A stretch of 64,000 bases of DNA from Clostridium oryzae (GTDB lineage: Bacteria > Bacillota > Clostridia > Clostridiales > Clostridiaceae). The stretch is taken from positions 1-64,000 of the forward strand of contig NZ_MZGV01000013.1 in the NCBI RefSeq assembly GCF_002029235.1. Reading direction: 5' to 3'. Position numbers and translations under genes: made by a program. Position 1 is the first letter of the stretch, and every line of letters begins with the position of its first letter. The notes below the pieces were generated by a model that saw only the letters and a program-made list of their open reading frames with translations, had not been told where the DNA came from and did not search any database. Positions 18,829-28,745 of this stretch are shown one piece after another.

Positions 18829-19860
18829 TTGAATGCAAGGAATATCGCATTAATTGATAGTAATTTACAGGAAACAGAGGAGTTTATATGTGGCTTAAAA
18901 GAATCTACTGGACTCGAATGGAAACCTATAATTTGTACTAGTAATCAGGGAAGAAAGAATAAGTTTGATAATTTAAAGAGATATTTTAAATACTTTTGGT
19001 TCCCGCTCAAGATATTTATACAAAGAAAGAAGTATGATAACATCATTGGTTGGCAAGAGTTTTACGGACTTATATATGCTTTTTATTGTCGATTGTTTCA
19101 TGTTAAAAAGAGTAATTTTCTTGTAATAGAAAATTTTATATACAAGCCGAAGAAAGGGATTATAGGTAAAATTTATTTTAGGTTTATGAGATATATTGCT
19201 ACGGGAAAATATGTTGACATATTTACAAGTGCTTCTGACACAAATTGTAAATTTTGCTCTGATGTATTTAATTTGAGACGCGATAAATTTGTGTTTTTAC
19301 CTTTTGGAGTTAATGATATGACAAAAGCGATTGATACATCATTGAAACCTACATGTGACTTTGTTTTATCTATTGGTAGAAGTAATAGGGATTGGGATGT
19401 ATTAATTAAGAGTTTTAAAGAAACGAAATATCCATTAAGAATTGTTTGTGATGAATTAAGAGTAGATTCTCCATCTGGGAATATTAAAATTTATAATAAT
19501 ATTTGGAATGAAGAATCATATAAATTTTTTTATAATTGCAAATGTGTTGTAATTACTATTGATAAAGGCGAAATAGCGTCGGGAGATACTGTTTTATTGT
19601 TAGCTATGTCTTTTTCAAAGCCAATAATTATTACTAGGCCAAGCTGTCTGGCAAACGATTATGTTATAGATGAATATAATGGGTTGGTTGTAGATAAAGA
19701 TCCTCAAACTATTATCAAAGCTGTAGAAAGAATATATTCGGATAAGGAATTATATGAAAAATTATCACAGAATGCACGTGTATTATATGAGAAAAAATAC
19801 ACTTTATATAAATATGGAATAAATGTGGGCAATACAATTAAAAAATCCAGATGTTTTTAG
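18829..19860 (+). CDS. Probable glycosyltransferase (GT-B fold)
   Basis: 343 residues. The C-terminal half is glycosyltransferase-like (FVLSIGRSNRDWDVLIKSF, ASGDTVLLLAMSFSKPIIIT, DYVIDEYNGLVVDKDPQTI). The N-terminal half is divergent. TTG 18829 is preferred since GAGAGAGG (18811-18818) is ten bases away; ATG 18820 is only one base after it. The specificity is unknown. It is the most divergent transferase of the cluster, so the family call is moderate. Confidence 0.75.
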   Translation: MNARNIALIDSNLQETEEFICGLKESTGLEWKPIICTSNQGRKNKFDNLKRYFKYFWFPLKIFIQRKKYDNIIGWQEFYGLIYAFYCRLFHVKKSNFLVIENFIYKPKKGIIGKIYFRFMRYIATGKYVDIFTSASDTNCKFCSDVFNLRRDKFVFLPFGVNDMTKAIDTSLKPTCDFVLSIGRSNRDWDVLIKSFKETKYPLRIVCDELRVDSPSGNIKIYNNIWNEESYKFFYNCKCVVITIDKGEIASGDTVLLLAMSFSKPIIITRPSCLANDYVIDEYNGLVVDKDPQTIIKAVERIYSDKELYEKLSQNARVLYEKKYTLYKYGINVGNTIKKSRCF

Positions 19861-19878
19861 AATATGAGGGTAAATAGT

Positions 19879-21087
19879 ATGAAAATATTAATGGTAAATA
19901 AGTTTCTTTATCCTAATGGAGGTTCTGAAACTTATGTTTTTAAACTGGGTAACTATTTAAAGTTACTAGGACATGAAGTGCAATACTTTGGTATGGAACA
20001 TGAAGGACGCTGTGTAGGTAATAATGTTAATTCTTATACTTCTAGCATGGACTTTCATGGTGGAAGTAAGCTGATGAAACTTACATATCCATTCAAAACT
20101 ATTTATTCAAGTGAGGCTAGGGAAAAAATAAGATTAGTACTTGACAATTTTAGACCAGATGTCGTGCACCTGAATAATTTTAATTTTCAACTTACACCGT
20201 CAATAATATTGGAAATTAAGAAATTTGAGAAAGCTAATGGATGTAAGGTTAGAATTGTGTTTACAGCACACGATTATCAGCTTATTTGCCCTAATCATAT
20301 GATGAATAATCCTATTACACATGAAAACTGTGAGAAATGTGTTGGATTTAAATTTATTAATTGTACTAGAGGAAAATGTATTCACGGATCTACTGCTAAA
20401 AGTTTTATAGGATCGTTGGAAGGACATTTTTGGAAATGGAGAAAGGTTTATAGATATATAGATACAATAATTTGTCCTACAAAATTTATGAAATCTAAAA
20501 TGGATACTAATCCTTTATTCAAAAGTAAAACTATAGTGTTGCAAAACTTTATTGATGCTGTGGAATGGAAAAATATAAAGAAAGAAAATTATGCCTTGTA
20601 CTTTGGACGTTATTCAAGCGAAAAAGGTGTTAAGACACTAGTTGATATTAGCAAACAGCTTCCGAATGTTCAGCTTGTTTTTGCAGGAGGAGGCCCTCTT
20701 GAGAAGGAGATAAATGGAGCATCCAATATTATAAATGAAGGGTTTAAAACCGGTGAAGAGTTAGAAATGTTGATTCGTAGAGCTAGATTTAGTATTTATC
20801 CGTCCGAATGGTACGAGAATTGTCCATTTTCAGTTATGGAATCGCAGATGTATGGTACACCTGTACTAGGTGCTGACATTGGAGGAATACCTGAGATAAT
20901 TGAGGTTGGAAAAACTGGTGAATTGTTTAGAAGCGGAGATAAGAAGGAATTGAAAGCCAAAATACAAAAGTTATGGAGTGATAAAAAGCTAACAGATAAA
21001 TTCAGTCAAAACTGTAGAACTATTAAATTTGATACCTTAGAACAATACTACCATAAAATTATGAAAGTCTATCAGCATAAATTTTAG
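19879..21087 (+). CDS. GT4-type glycosyltransferase
   Basis: 402 residues. The N terminus MKILMVNKFLYPNGGSETYV is the classic GT4 acceptor domain start. HDYQLICPNHMM with a following Cys-rich stretch (ENCEKCVGFKFINCTRGKC) is found in a subset of GT4 enzymes. The donor-site segments YFGRYSSEKGVKTLVDI and ENCPFSVMESQMYGTPVLG are clear. ATG 19879 has GAGGG 8 bases upstream. Sugar specificity is unknown. Confidence 0.9.
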   Translation: MKILMVNKFLYPNGGSETYVFKLGNYLKLLGHEVQYFGMEHEGRCVGNNVNSYTSSMDFHGGSKLMKLTYPFKTIYSSEAREKIRLVLDNFRPDVVHLNNFNFQLTPSIILEIKKFEKANGCKVRIVFTAHDYQLICPNHMMNNPITHENCEKCVGFKFINCTRGKCIHGSTAKSFIGSLEGHFWKWRKVYRYIDTIICPTKFMKSKMDTNPLFKSKTIVLQNFIDAVEWKNIKKENYALYFGRYSSEKGVKTLVDISKQLPNVQLVFAGGGPLEKEINGASNIINEGFKTGEELEMLIRRARFSIYPSEWYENCPFSVMESQMYGTPVLGADIGGIPEIIEVGKTGELFRSGDKKELKAKIQKLWSDKKLTDKFSQNCRTIKFDTLEQYYHKIMKVYQHKF

Positions 21088-21104
21088 AATAGGAGTCATG
21101 AATT

Positions 21105-22274
21105 ATGAAGAAGTTAAATGGAACTGTTATTGTTACATATCGCTGTAATGCACGTTGTAATATGTGCAATCGCTATAAACGACCCTCTAAGCCAGAAGAG
21201 GAGCTTGGTATTGAAACAATTAAAAAGCTTCCTCAGATGTATTTTACAAACATAACTGGTGGTGAACCTTTTATTCGTAGCGATTTAAAGGAAATCATAT
21301 ATGAGCTGTATAAAAAATCTGATCGAATTGTAATTTCTACAAATGGTTTTTTTACAGATCGAATAATTGATCTTTGCAAAGAGTTTCCTAATGTGGGCAT
21401 ACGTATATCTATCGAGGGACTTGAGGAAACTAATAACAAAATCAGAGGTCTTCAGGACGGATTCAATCGTGGTTATACGACATTAAAAAAACTAGTTGAG
21501 ATGAAACATCCAGATGTTGGGTTCGGCATGACAGTTCAGGATGCTAATGCAAAAGATTTAGTTGCTCTTTACAGATTATCAGATGAACTGAATATCGAGT
21601 TTGCTACAGCCTCTTTGCACAATTCTTTCTATTTTGTGGAAGCTAAAAATATTATCAGAGATAGGCTGATGGTTGCACAGAATTTTGAAAATTTGATAAA
21701 TGAACTTTTAAAATCCAATCAACCTAAAAAGTGGTTTAGAGCCTATTTTAACCATGGACTTATTAATTACATATTTGGGCAAAAGCGTCTGCTTAAATGT
21801 GATATGGCTTTTGATACATTTTTTATCGATCCTTACAGTGATGTTATGCCGTGCAATGGAACTAAGGAAAAGGAAGTCATGGGCAATCTAAATGAACAGT
21901 CTTGGGATGAACTTTGGAATAGCACGAGGGCTGATACTGTGCGGGCTAAGGTTAGAAAATGTGATCGTAATTGTTGGATGATAGGATCTGTTTCTCCAGC
22001 AATGCATAAATATATTTGGATACCAGCCTGGTGGGTAATCAATCATAAATTTTTACGTTATTGGAAAAGTAGTAAATATTCTATGTACGAGAATAAGATT
22101 GTATGTGATTATCGAGATGGTAAAGTTACTAAAGAGGAATTAGATGCATGCTCAACTTGTGATAAAAACTGTATAGCTAATGATGGGTTGACTTGTGTAT
22201 CAAGGGAAGCATTAGTTGGAACTACAGGTGAAGAAATTGTCAATAAGGATATTCAGGCGCAGATGAAGCTGTAA
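21105..22274 (+). CDS. Radical SAM/SPASM domain protein in the EPS cluster
   Basis: 389 residues. The radical SAM motif CNARCNMC (about 14-21) binds the [4Fe-4S] cluster, with GGEPFIRSDL following. The C-terminal region is rich in Cys (PCNGTKEKEVMGNL.., CDRNCW, CSTCDKNC, LTC), as in SPASM or twitch domains with extra clusters. The substrate is unknown. It sits between two glycosyltransferases with normal spacing, so it probably modifies a sugar, a lipid-linked intermediate or a cluster protein. No peptide precursor is adjacent. The lasso cluster is 9 kb away and does not need such an enzyme. Confidence 0.85.
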   Translation: MKKLNGTVIVTYRCNARCNMCNRYKRPSKPEEELGIETIKKLPQMYFTNITGGEPFIRSDLKEIIYELYKKSDRIVISTNGFFTDRIIDLCKEFPNVGIRISIEGLEETNNKIRGLQDGFNRGYTTLKKLVEMKHPDVGFGMTVQDANAKDLVALYRLSDELNIEFATASLHNSFYFVEAKNIIRDRLMVAQNFENLINELLKSNQPKKWFRAYFNHGLINYIFGQKRLLKCDMAFDTFFIDPYSDVMPCNGTKEKEVMGNLNEQSWDELWNSTRADTVRAKVRKCDRNCWMIGSVSPAMHKYIWIPAWWVINHKFLRYWKSSKYSMYENKIVCDYRDGKVTKEELDACSTCDKNCIANDGLTCVSREALVGTTGEEIVNKDIQAQMKL

Positions 22275-22317
22275 AGGTCATATTGCAGTTGACATATAGA
22301 AGGGGATGAGTTGAATC

Positions 22318-23319
22318 TTGAATAATGATAAACCGCTTATTAGCGTGATTTTACCAGCATATAATGTTGAGAAATATATTAAACAATGTCTTATGTCAAT
22401 AAGTAAACAAACTTATAGTAATCTTGAAATTATTGTAGTTGTCGATGGTGCTACAGATAATACTCTATCTATAGCGAATGGCTATAGTAAGCTTGAAAAT
22501 AGGCTTAAGGTAATTTGGCAGGAGAATCAAGGTTCTGGTCCGGCAAGAAATAACGGATTATCCCATGCAAGTGGTAAGTTTATTATGTTTGTAGATCCGG
22601 ATGACTGGATAGGTGATAAGCTAATTGAGAATATGTATGTGGTACAAAAAGAGCAGGATGTAGATCTTGTATTAAGTGGATTTACGGATGTCGTAATCTG
22701 TGGACAACAAGAAAAAAATGATAGAATTCATAGATACGATAATGAAACATTATTAACACAAAAATCTGTCAGAGAGAATTATATTAGGCTTTTTAGTATA
22801 GGGGCGTTAGGTGCACCTACAAGAAAACTCTTTAAAACTGATATCATTAAAAATAATGATATCAAGTTTCCAGATTTAAGAAGGTCTCAAGATATTGTAT
22901 TTAATTATAGGTATTATGATTTTGTTCAGAAGCTATCTATATGTGATGAAATTTCATACTTTTATAGAAGAGATCCTTCAATCTATGTTTTGAAATTGAA
23001 AGATAATTATTATAGAACGATTATACTGATTTACAAAGATATTCTAGCATTGCACAAAAAATGGAATATTAATTTGAATAGTAATACCTTGTCAAATGTT
23101 ATGTTTACTTTCATCATAGCTGCAATAGAGTCTAATTTCAGAAATGGAGCAGATGTTCGGGAAATACTTGATTCACCTGAAATTATAGAAATAGTAATTA
23201 ATTCGAATAGTAAAAGAATAGACAGAGTTTTGACGAGGCAAGCAATTTTAAGAAAATACATATTGATGGTTAAAATTCTTGTATATGTAAAAGCAAAATT
23301 AAAAAATAAATTAAAGTAA
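22318..23319 (+). CDS. GT2-type glycosyltransferase
   Basis: 333 residues with the GT-A domain of family 2: PLISVILPAYNVEKYIKQCL at the start, the substrate-binding GSGPARNNGLSHASGKFIMF and the metal-binding DPDDW (DxD-like). The C-terminal part is variable and may bind the acceptor. The start is TTG 22318, about 11 bases after AGGGGA. The donor sugar is unknown. Confidence 0.9.
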   Translation: MNNDKPLISVILPAYNVEKYIKQCLMSISKQTYSNLEIIVVVDGATDNTLSIANGYSKLENRLKVIWQENQGSGPARNNGLSHASGKFIMFVDPDDWIGDKLIENMYVVQKEQDVDLVLSGFTDVVICGQQEKNDRIHRYDNETLLTQKSVRENYIRLFSIGALGAPTRKLFKTDIIKNNDIKFPDLRRSQDIVFNYRYYDFVQKLSICDEISYFYRRDPSIYVLKLKDNYYRTIILIYKDILALHKKWNINLNSNTLSNVMFTFIIAAIESNFRNGADVREILDSPEIIEIVINSNSKRIDRVLTRQAILRKYILMVKILVYVKAKLKNKLK

Positions 23320-23343
23320 AATTTGTAAAGGTTGAGGTTTGTT

Positions 23344-24678
23344 ATGGTAGGCATGGCAATATCTGAAGTATTTCTAATTTATACATTGTTCAATATACAA
23401 AACCCAAAGAAAATTATATTTTCTCAGTTTATCTATATTCTTATAGTACAATATCTAACTAATAATGAAGGCGCTTCAAGAATTGTATTATACCTAGGAG
23501 ATGTTAATACATTAATATTATTTATTCAAGTATTACAGCACCGTAAATTTAATTATTTATTTGATAGAAAAAATAGAATTGTAACTTTTGAAATATTAGC
23601 CTTTTTTATATTTGCATTAATTTCAGTTTTAGTAAATCAATCCTCGATATTGTTGGCAGTATGGGCAACAAGAAATTACATGAGATTTTTTACTTTTTTC
23701 TTTGCTTGCTATACTTTTTTAGGCCAAGCAGATGTCAAAAAAATATTGAAAATATTATATTATTTACTAATTATAAACTTTTTACTAAGTGTATATCAGT
23801 ATTCTATACTCGGATATAAGGGGGATAATTTAGGCGGAATATTTGGAACTGCTGCAGGTTGTAATGCATATTCAAATATCCTATTCGTAATCATGATAAC
23901 CTATGGCTTTGGAATGTATATGCAAAGAAAAATAAGTTTAATTAAGATTATAATAATACTATTTTGTTGTTTTGCATGTTCTATCATGGCTGAATTGAAA
24001 TTCTTTTTTTATGAATTTTTTATTATTGTTATATTAAATGTGGTTTTAAGAAAGCCTAGTTTAAAAACAATTTTAATTATTTGTATCTCATGTACAACTT
24101 TTGTTCTTGGTACATCTTATTTTAATAAATATAATAATCGGTTCAAGGAATATCAATTCTATAAGATTAGCTCATTAACTACGTATGCAACAATCGGCAG
24201 CTATAGTTATACATCGTCTTCCATAAATCGTTTGACTGGACTATCTATTATATCTCAAAATTACTTAACTGGTATATTGCATAAAATATTTGGCGTTGGT
24301 TTTGGAAATGCTGATTATTCATCGTACTTTATCAGCCCATATTATTCACTTTATTGGCGCACCAACTATGCTTGGTTCCTGCATACATTTTTATTACTTG
24401 AAGTAGGTTGGATGGGGCTTTCACTTTATATTTTAATCTTTGTTTTTATAATAATATCAGCGATGAAACAAAAGAATGATAATTACAAATTAATTTCAAT
24501 ATCAACCACAATAATAGCCATACTTTCAATAATTCTTATGTGGTATAATTCATCGCTAAGAATGGATGTTGCTTATATATTATTTGGAGTATTAGCCTTT
24601 GGTTTTATAAAAGATGGTAGTAATGAATACAGTAAGCAACTAATTAAGTTAGGGAATCAAACAGAAATTACGGAATGA
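23344..24678 (+). CDS. Wzy-like polysaccharide polymerase (candidate 1)
   Basis: 444 residues, strongly hydrophobic with about ten to twelve membrane helices and one larger extracytoplasmic loop (about 270-345: Tyr/Ser-rich, with GVGFGNADYSSYF). This architecture fits O-antigen/EPS polymerases, which join repeat units at the outer face of the membrane. Sequence conservation in the family is low, so the call rests on topology and context. ATG 23344 follows GAGG by six bases. A second polymerase-like gene is at 26345. Confidence 0.7.
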   Translation: MVGMAISEVFLIYTLFNIQNPKKIIFSQFIYILIVQYLTNNEGASRIVLYLGDVNTLILFIQVLQHRKFNYLFDRKNRIVTFEILAFFIFALISVLVNQSSILLAVWATRNYMRFFTFFFACYTFLGQADVKKILKILYYLLIINFLLSVYQYSILGYKGDNLGGIFGTAAGCNAYSNILFVIMITYGFGMYMQRKISLIKIIIILFCCFACSIMAELKFFFYEFFIIVILNVVLRKPSLKTILIICISCTTFVLGTSYFNKYNNRFKEYQFYKISSLTTYATIGSYSYTSSSINRLTGLSIISQNYLTGILHKIFGVGFGNADYSSYFISPYYSLYWRTNYAWFLHTFLLLEVGWMGLSLYILIFVFIIISAMKQKNDNYKLISISTTIIAILSIILMWYNSSLRMDVAYILFGVLAFGFIKDGSNEYSKQLIKLGNQTEITE

Positions 24679-24703
24679 ATAAAGGATGTGAAATGACATA
24701 ATT

Positions 24704-25360
24704 ATGTTAATAAAAAAAATATTATCTATACCTAAGACGTTATGGTTGAACTTAAAATTGTTTGACATAAAAACTGCACTTAAGCTACCGGTTTTTTGTA
24801 CGTACAACTCCCAAATATTACATCCACGTAAGGGTTCAGTTTTATTTCCAAGTGGAGTTGTAAAACATGGCTCTATGAGAATAGGATTCTCGGATGGTTC
24901 ATTTCAAAAAGGTCGTGGTATTCCAACTTATGTTAATTTCAATGAAGCAGGAGTAATTAATGTTACAGACACTGCCATTATTCCAGCTGCATCAATTGTT
25001 AATGTAGCCGGAATTTTGAATTTAGGGAGCAATTTTGAAAGTAACAGTGGCCTATTAATATCTTGCGAGAAAGAGATTACTATTGGAGGTAATACCGCGA
25101 TAGGATGGGATGTCACGATTATAGATGGTGATGGTCATGACATTATAAGTTGTAAGAATAAGATTAATGGAGCAGAAGAAGTAATTATTGGAGATCATGT
25201 ATGGATATGTTCAAGGACTACTATTTTAAAAGGAACAATAATATCCAAAGATTCAGTTGTTGGATATGGAGCTATAGTCAGTGGCAGCTTTGGTAAAGAG
25301 GTGATAATAGGGGGAATTCCAGGAAAAGTAATTAAAGAAAATATTACATGGAGAAGGTAA
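24704..25360 (+). CDS. Hexapeptide-repeat acyltransferase
   Basis: 218 residues. The C-terminal half is a left-handed beta helix: repeated I/V-G-x units such as ITIGGNTAIGWDVTI, VIIGDHVWICSRTTI, SVVGYGAIVSG and VIIGGIPGKVI. These proteins transfer acetyl or other acyl groups from CoA to sugars; the candidate catalytic His is in DGDGHD. It probably O-acetylates the EPS repeat unit or its precursor. The last 13 bases overlap one reading of the next gene. Confidence 0.87.
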   Translation: MLIKKILSIPKTLWLNLKLFDIKTALKLPVFCTYNSQILHPRKGSVLFPSGVVKHGSMRIGFSDGSFQKGRGIPTYVNFNEAGVINVTDTAIIPAASIVNVAGILNLGSNFESNSGLLISCEKEITIGGNTAIGWDVTIIDGDGHDIISCKNKINGAEEVIIGDHVWICSRTTILKGTIISKDSVVGYGAIVSGSFGKEVIIGGIPGKVIKENITWRR

Positions 25361-25422
25361 GCAATGAAAGTTATGAAGATTTTCATGTACTTTTAAATAA
25401 TATGAATTTTGAGGATTGGGTT

Positions 25423-26313
25423 ATGAATAAATTAAAAATCGCTGTGATTTTTACATGTTACAACAGAATAGAGAAAACGAAAAACTGTTTAGAAAAAATT
25501 ACGAAACAAGGAAAAAAACTATCGAATAAAATCGAGCTCGAAATATTTTGCTGTGATGATAATTCGACTGATGGAACCTATGAAATGATTCATTCAAGGT
25601 TTAATTCCGTGAATCTTATATTAGGAACTGGTAATTTATTCTGGGCAAAGGGTATGGCTAAAGCAATAGAAGAAGCAGAAAAGAGCAATCCTGATTTTTA
25701 TCTTATGATTAATGATGATGTCGATTTTTTTGAAGATGCTTTAGAAATTATGCTTTCAAGCTATGACAGTGTACAAGATAGGTACGCATCGATTGTAGGA
25801 TCAACTAAGGACAAGCTTACGGGTAAGCTAACTTATGGTGGGATTAAATGGGACAAAAAAGTAATTCATGAAAAAGAAACACGTATAGAACCTAGATTTC
25901 CTTGCGTTAAATGCGAACAAACAAATTGGAACTGTTTTTTAATTCCTTCATGTGTCTATAACATGGTGGGAACAATTGACGATTATTTCGAGCATTCTAT
26001 GGCTGATTATGATTATTCTAATAGAATTTGCCGTAAAGGATTCCCGATATATGTTGCAAAAGAATATATAGGATACTGTTCTAGAAATAGTATTGCAGGG
26101 ACTTGGCAAGACACAAGTTTAGGATTGGTTGCACGATTAAAAGCCTTACAGAAGAAGACTGGAATTCCGCCTAGGTCTAGTTGGCATTATTGTAAAAAAT
26201 ATTATGGCATATTTGCCCCGCTTGTTTTTATTCGCCCATATATTAGTATTGTTAAACGTAGCTTGATATTGCATTTAAAGAGTGAAAGAAATGATAGAAA
26301 TTTTACAGGTTAA
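25423..26313 (+). CDS. GT2-type glycosyltransferase
   Basis: 296 residues, GT-A fold: KIAVIFTCYNRIEKTKNCLE, a CCDDNSTDGTYEMI nucleotide site, GNLFWAKGMAKAIEEAE and the metal motif NDDVDF. This pattern is close to rhamnosyltransferase-like GT2 enzymes, though the donor is not certain. ATG 25423 is chosen (GAGG 8 bases upstream) over an upstream ATG at 25348 that overlaps the acyltransferase. Confidence 0.88.
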   Translation: MNKLKIAVIFTCYNRIEKTKNCLEKITKQGKKLSNKIELEIFCCDDNSTDGTYEMIHSRFNSVNLILGTGNLFWAKGMAKAIEEAEKSNPDFYLMINDDVDFFEDALEIMLSSYDSVQDRYASIVGSTKDKLTGKLTYGGIKWDKKVIHEKETRIEPRFPCVKCEQTNWNCFLIPSCVYNMVGTIDDYFEHSMADYDYSNRICRKGFPIYVAKEYIGYCSRNSIAGTWQDTSLGLVARLKALQKKTGIPPRSSWHYCKKYYGIFAPLVFIRPYISIVKRSLILHLKSERNDRNFTG

Positions 26314-26344
26314 AAAGCTATATTAATTTGAAAGAGGAAAAAAG

Positions 26345-27649
26345 ATGACAATTCGTATGAAATATAGACCTATAGTCCAATATTCACTAATATACTTTAT
26401 GCTTATTATTAATCAATCGCAACTATATAAAATGTATATCCAACAGTATAATTATTTTCTGGTTGTACTGGCTGCATGTTTGCTAGTATTTATTAGAAGA
26501 AGTAGTAAGCAATATACAACACTTTTCTTACTAATATTATTGGATTCAATTCTTTTTGTTCGTATTTTTGTAGGAGGAATTGGACTATCAGCTTGGGCAA
26601 ATTGGGCTATAAAGATATTGGCAGCACTATTGGCGGTAATTTATGATAGAGACAAATTTATAATTAGATATATTAGAACAGTTGTAATTTTAGCAATCAT
26701 CAGTATTATTGGATTTAGCATACAAATGATTGCACCTAATATACTTAAATCCTTTTTAATGTGCTATAACTCTTCCTGGCATTACAATGTATGGTTATCA
26801 AGCAATTCATATAGAACTTACAGTTTTAAAGGATACGGATTATTTCTATATACTTTTATAGATAACGGTAATATGAGAAATATAGGTATTTTTACTGAGC
26901 CAGGTGTTTACCAAATGGTTCTAAATTCCGCTATACTTCTACTATTATTTTTTTGTGATAAGGTATCAATATCATCAAAGAGAAGAATCCAATATTTCTT
27001 AATTCTTATGCTGACTATTATTTTATGCCAATCTACCACAGGCTATATTGGATTTGTTGGAAATATATTGGTTTTATATTTGCTTAGGCAGAAAAATTAT
27101 AAAGAATTAAGGGCTAGTGTACTTAGTTTAGTAGCGGCAGTAGTAATGTTTTTGGTAATTGACTTAATTGTACGTGGAAATGGAAGTATGATATATTCTG
27201 TTGTAATTTCAAAAATATCTAAATCAGGTTCAATTGATTTAAATGTTAGTACTGGCAGGTATAGATTGGGAACAATATATATTTGTATAAAAACTATTTT
27301 GGAGCATCCACTGGGGGTTGGAGCTGACGGCTTGCAAATAATTTTAAATACTATTCAAACTGGATATGTGGCGGCTTCAATATTGACGATAGGAGCAATG
27401 CTAGGGATTATTCCATTTATTTTCATACTGACTTGGTTATTCTATCCTATTATAGTATCTCATGAATCAATATCTATTAAAATTTTGATAGTTTTCTTAT
27501 ATTTTAATACTGCTTTAGCACAGTCTAGTCCATTTTACCCATCATTAGTTATTATACCGATTTTATTTCAAACGTATCGGTTTAATATTATGCAGATGCG
27601 TAGAGGAGGATTTAGAGATGATAAGTTTTATAATAGCTTGTTACAATGA
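26345..27649 (+). CDS. Wzy/WaaL-like polysaccharide polymerase or ligase (candidate 2)
   Basis: 434 residues with about eleven predicted membrane helices. A loop around 135-185 is followed by GIFTEPGVYQMVLN, a motif region common in Wzy_C and O-antigen-ligase-type proteins. It either polymerises repeat units or ligates or transfers the chain. Two such genes in one cluster suggest either two linkages or a division between polymerase and ligase. The 3' end overlaps the next transferase by 32 bases, so translation is coupled. Confidence 0.72.
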   Translation: MTIRMKYRPIVQYSLIYFMLIINQSQLYKMYIQQYNYFLVVLAACLLVFIRRSSKQYTTLFLLILLDSILFVRIFVGGIGLSAWANWAIKILAALLAVIYDRDKFIIRYIRTVVILAIISIIGFSIQMIAPNILKSFLMCYNSSWHYNVWLSSNSYRTYSFKGYGLFLYTFIDNGNMRNIGIFTEPGVYQMVLNSAILLLLFFCDKVSISSKRRIQYFLILMLTIILCQSTTGYIGFVGNILVLYLLRQKNYKELRASVLSLVAAVVMFLVIDLIVRGNGSMIYSVVISKISKSGSIDLNVSTGRYRLGTIYICIKTILEHPLGVGADGLQIILNTIQTGYVAASILTIGAMLGIIPFIFILTWLFYPIIVSHESISIKILIVFLYFNTALAQSSPFYPSLVIIPILFQTYRFNIMQMRRGGFRDDKFYNSLLQ

Positions 27650-28745
27650 AGGAAAAAACATAGAACGGTGTATATCTGAACTACTTTATTCAAAAGATGA
27701 TTTTGAGGTAATCATTATAGATGATGGGTCTACTGATGATACATATTCAGTTTGCAAAGATATACAGTGTAGGAACTCTAGAATTAGAGTCTATAAACAA
27801 GAGAATAAGGGGGTTTCGGCAGCAAGAAATACTGGATTAAACCATGCTAAAGGTGATTGGATATTTTTTGCTGATGCAGATGATGTGTTATTAAAGGAAT
27901 GCATTGATATATTTTCAAATTATTTATCAGAAAATATCCCAATAATACAAGCCTGCCAAGTATATGAGAATTCAACATTCTCAGGTGATAATAAGCGATA
28001 TTTGATTTCTTCTGAGAAATTACAAAATATAGCTCTTAATAGAAAAGCATATGTAAATATAGTACAACCTCAATATAAAAGTATGATAGATTCTGTACAT
28101 GGTGTTTACTGCAAACTTTTTAATAGAGCTTATTTAATGAAATATGGTATTAAATTTGTTGAAGGGTTAGGTTTAGGAGAGGATTTATTATTCTATATTG
28201 AAGCGCTAGAGCATTGTACAAAAGTTATATTAGTTAATTCTCCTGTGTACAAAATTATAAAGAATGCAAATTCTTCAACAAGAAGGTTTAATGTCAGAAT
28301 GCTTAGATATGCATGTTCATTTGCAACTGATATATATGCGTTTTATAAAAAAAATAAAAAAAACAGAACATTTTATATAAACATGTGCTATCAAATATAT
28401 TTTCATATTGAGGTAGGTGTAGTAAGTAATTTATGTCATGAGAATACTGACTATAGTACTAAGGAAAAATGCGTTGAGCTTAAGAGAGTCATTAGTATTC
28501 CAATAATAGACGAAGCTATAGAAACCACATATCAACATAATCGAAGAAAAGTCTTTTCAATTAAATATTTGCAACATATTATACCTTTATCCTTATTGCA
28601 TAAAAAGAAGTATAGGCTATTTCTATTATATAGAAAGCTTAATAATTTATATATTAATAGAAAACTAAAAATAAAGCATTACATAAATAATAAATATGAG
28701 AGGATTAGTTTATGTATAAAACAATTGGGAAGAACGCAGTATTAA
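27618..28745 (+). CDS. GT2-type glycosyltransferase
   Basis: 375 residues. GT-A domain: MISFIIACYNEGKNIERCI, IIDDGSTDDTYSVC, KGVSAARNTGLNHAKGDWIFF and the metal-binding DADD. A long basic C-terminal region (many Lys/Tyr) could rest on the membrane. The SD GAGGAGG lies inside the preceding gene, and the end overlaps the flippase gene by 34 bases, so polymerase, transferase and flippase form a translationally coupled block. Confidence 0.9.
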   Translation: MISFIIACYNEGKNIERCISELLYSKDDFEVIIIDDGSTDDTYSVCKDIQCRNSRIRVYKQENKGVSAARNTGLNHAKGDWIFFADADDVLLKECIDIFSNYLSENIPIIQACQVYENSTFSGDNKRYLISSEKLQNIALNRKAYVNIVQPQYKSMIDSVHGVYCKLFNRAYLMKYGIKFVEGLGLGEDLLFYIEALEHCTKVILVNSPVYKIIKNANSSTRRFNVRMLRYACSFATDIYAFYKKNKKNRTFYINMCYQIYFHIEVGVVSNLCHENTDYSTKEKCVELKRVISIPIIDEAIETTYQHNRRKVFSIKYLQHIIPLSLLHKKKYRLFLLYRKLNNLYINRKLKIKHYINNKYERISLCIKQLGRTQY

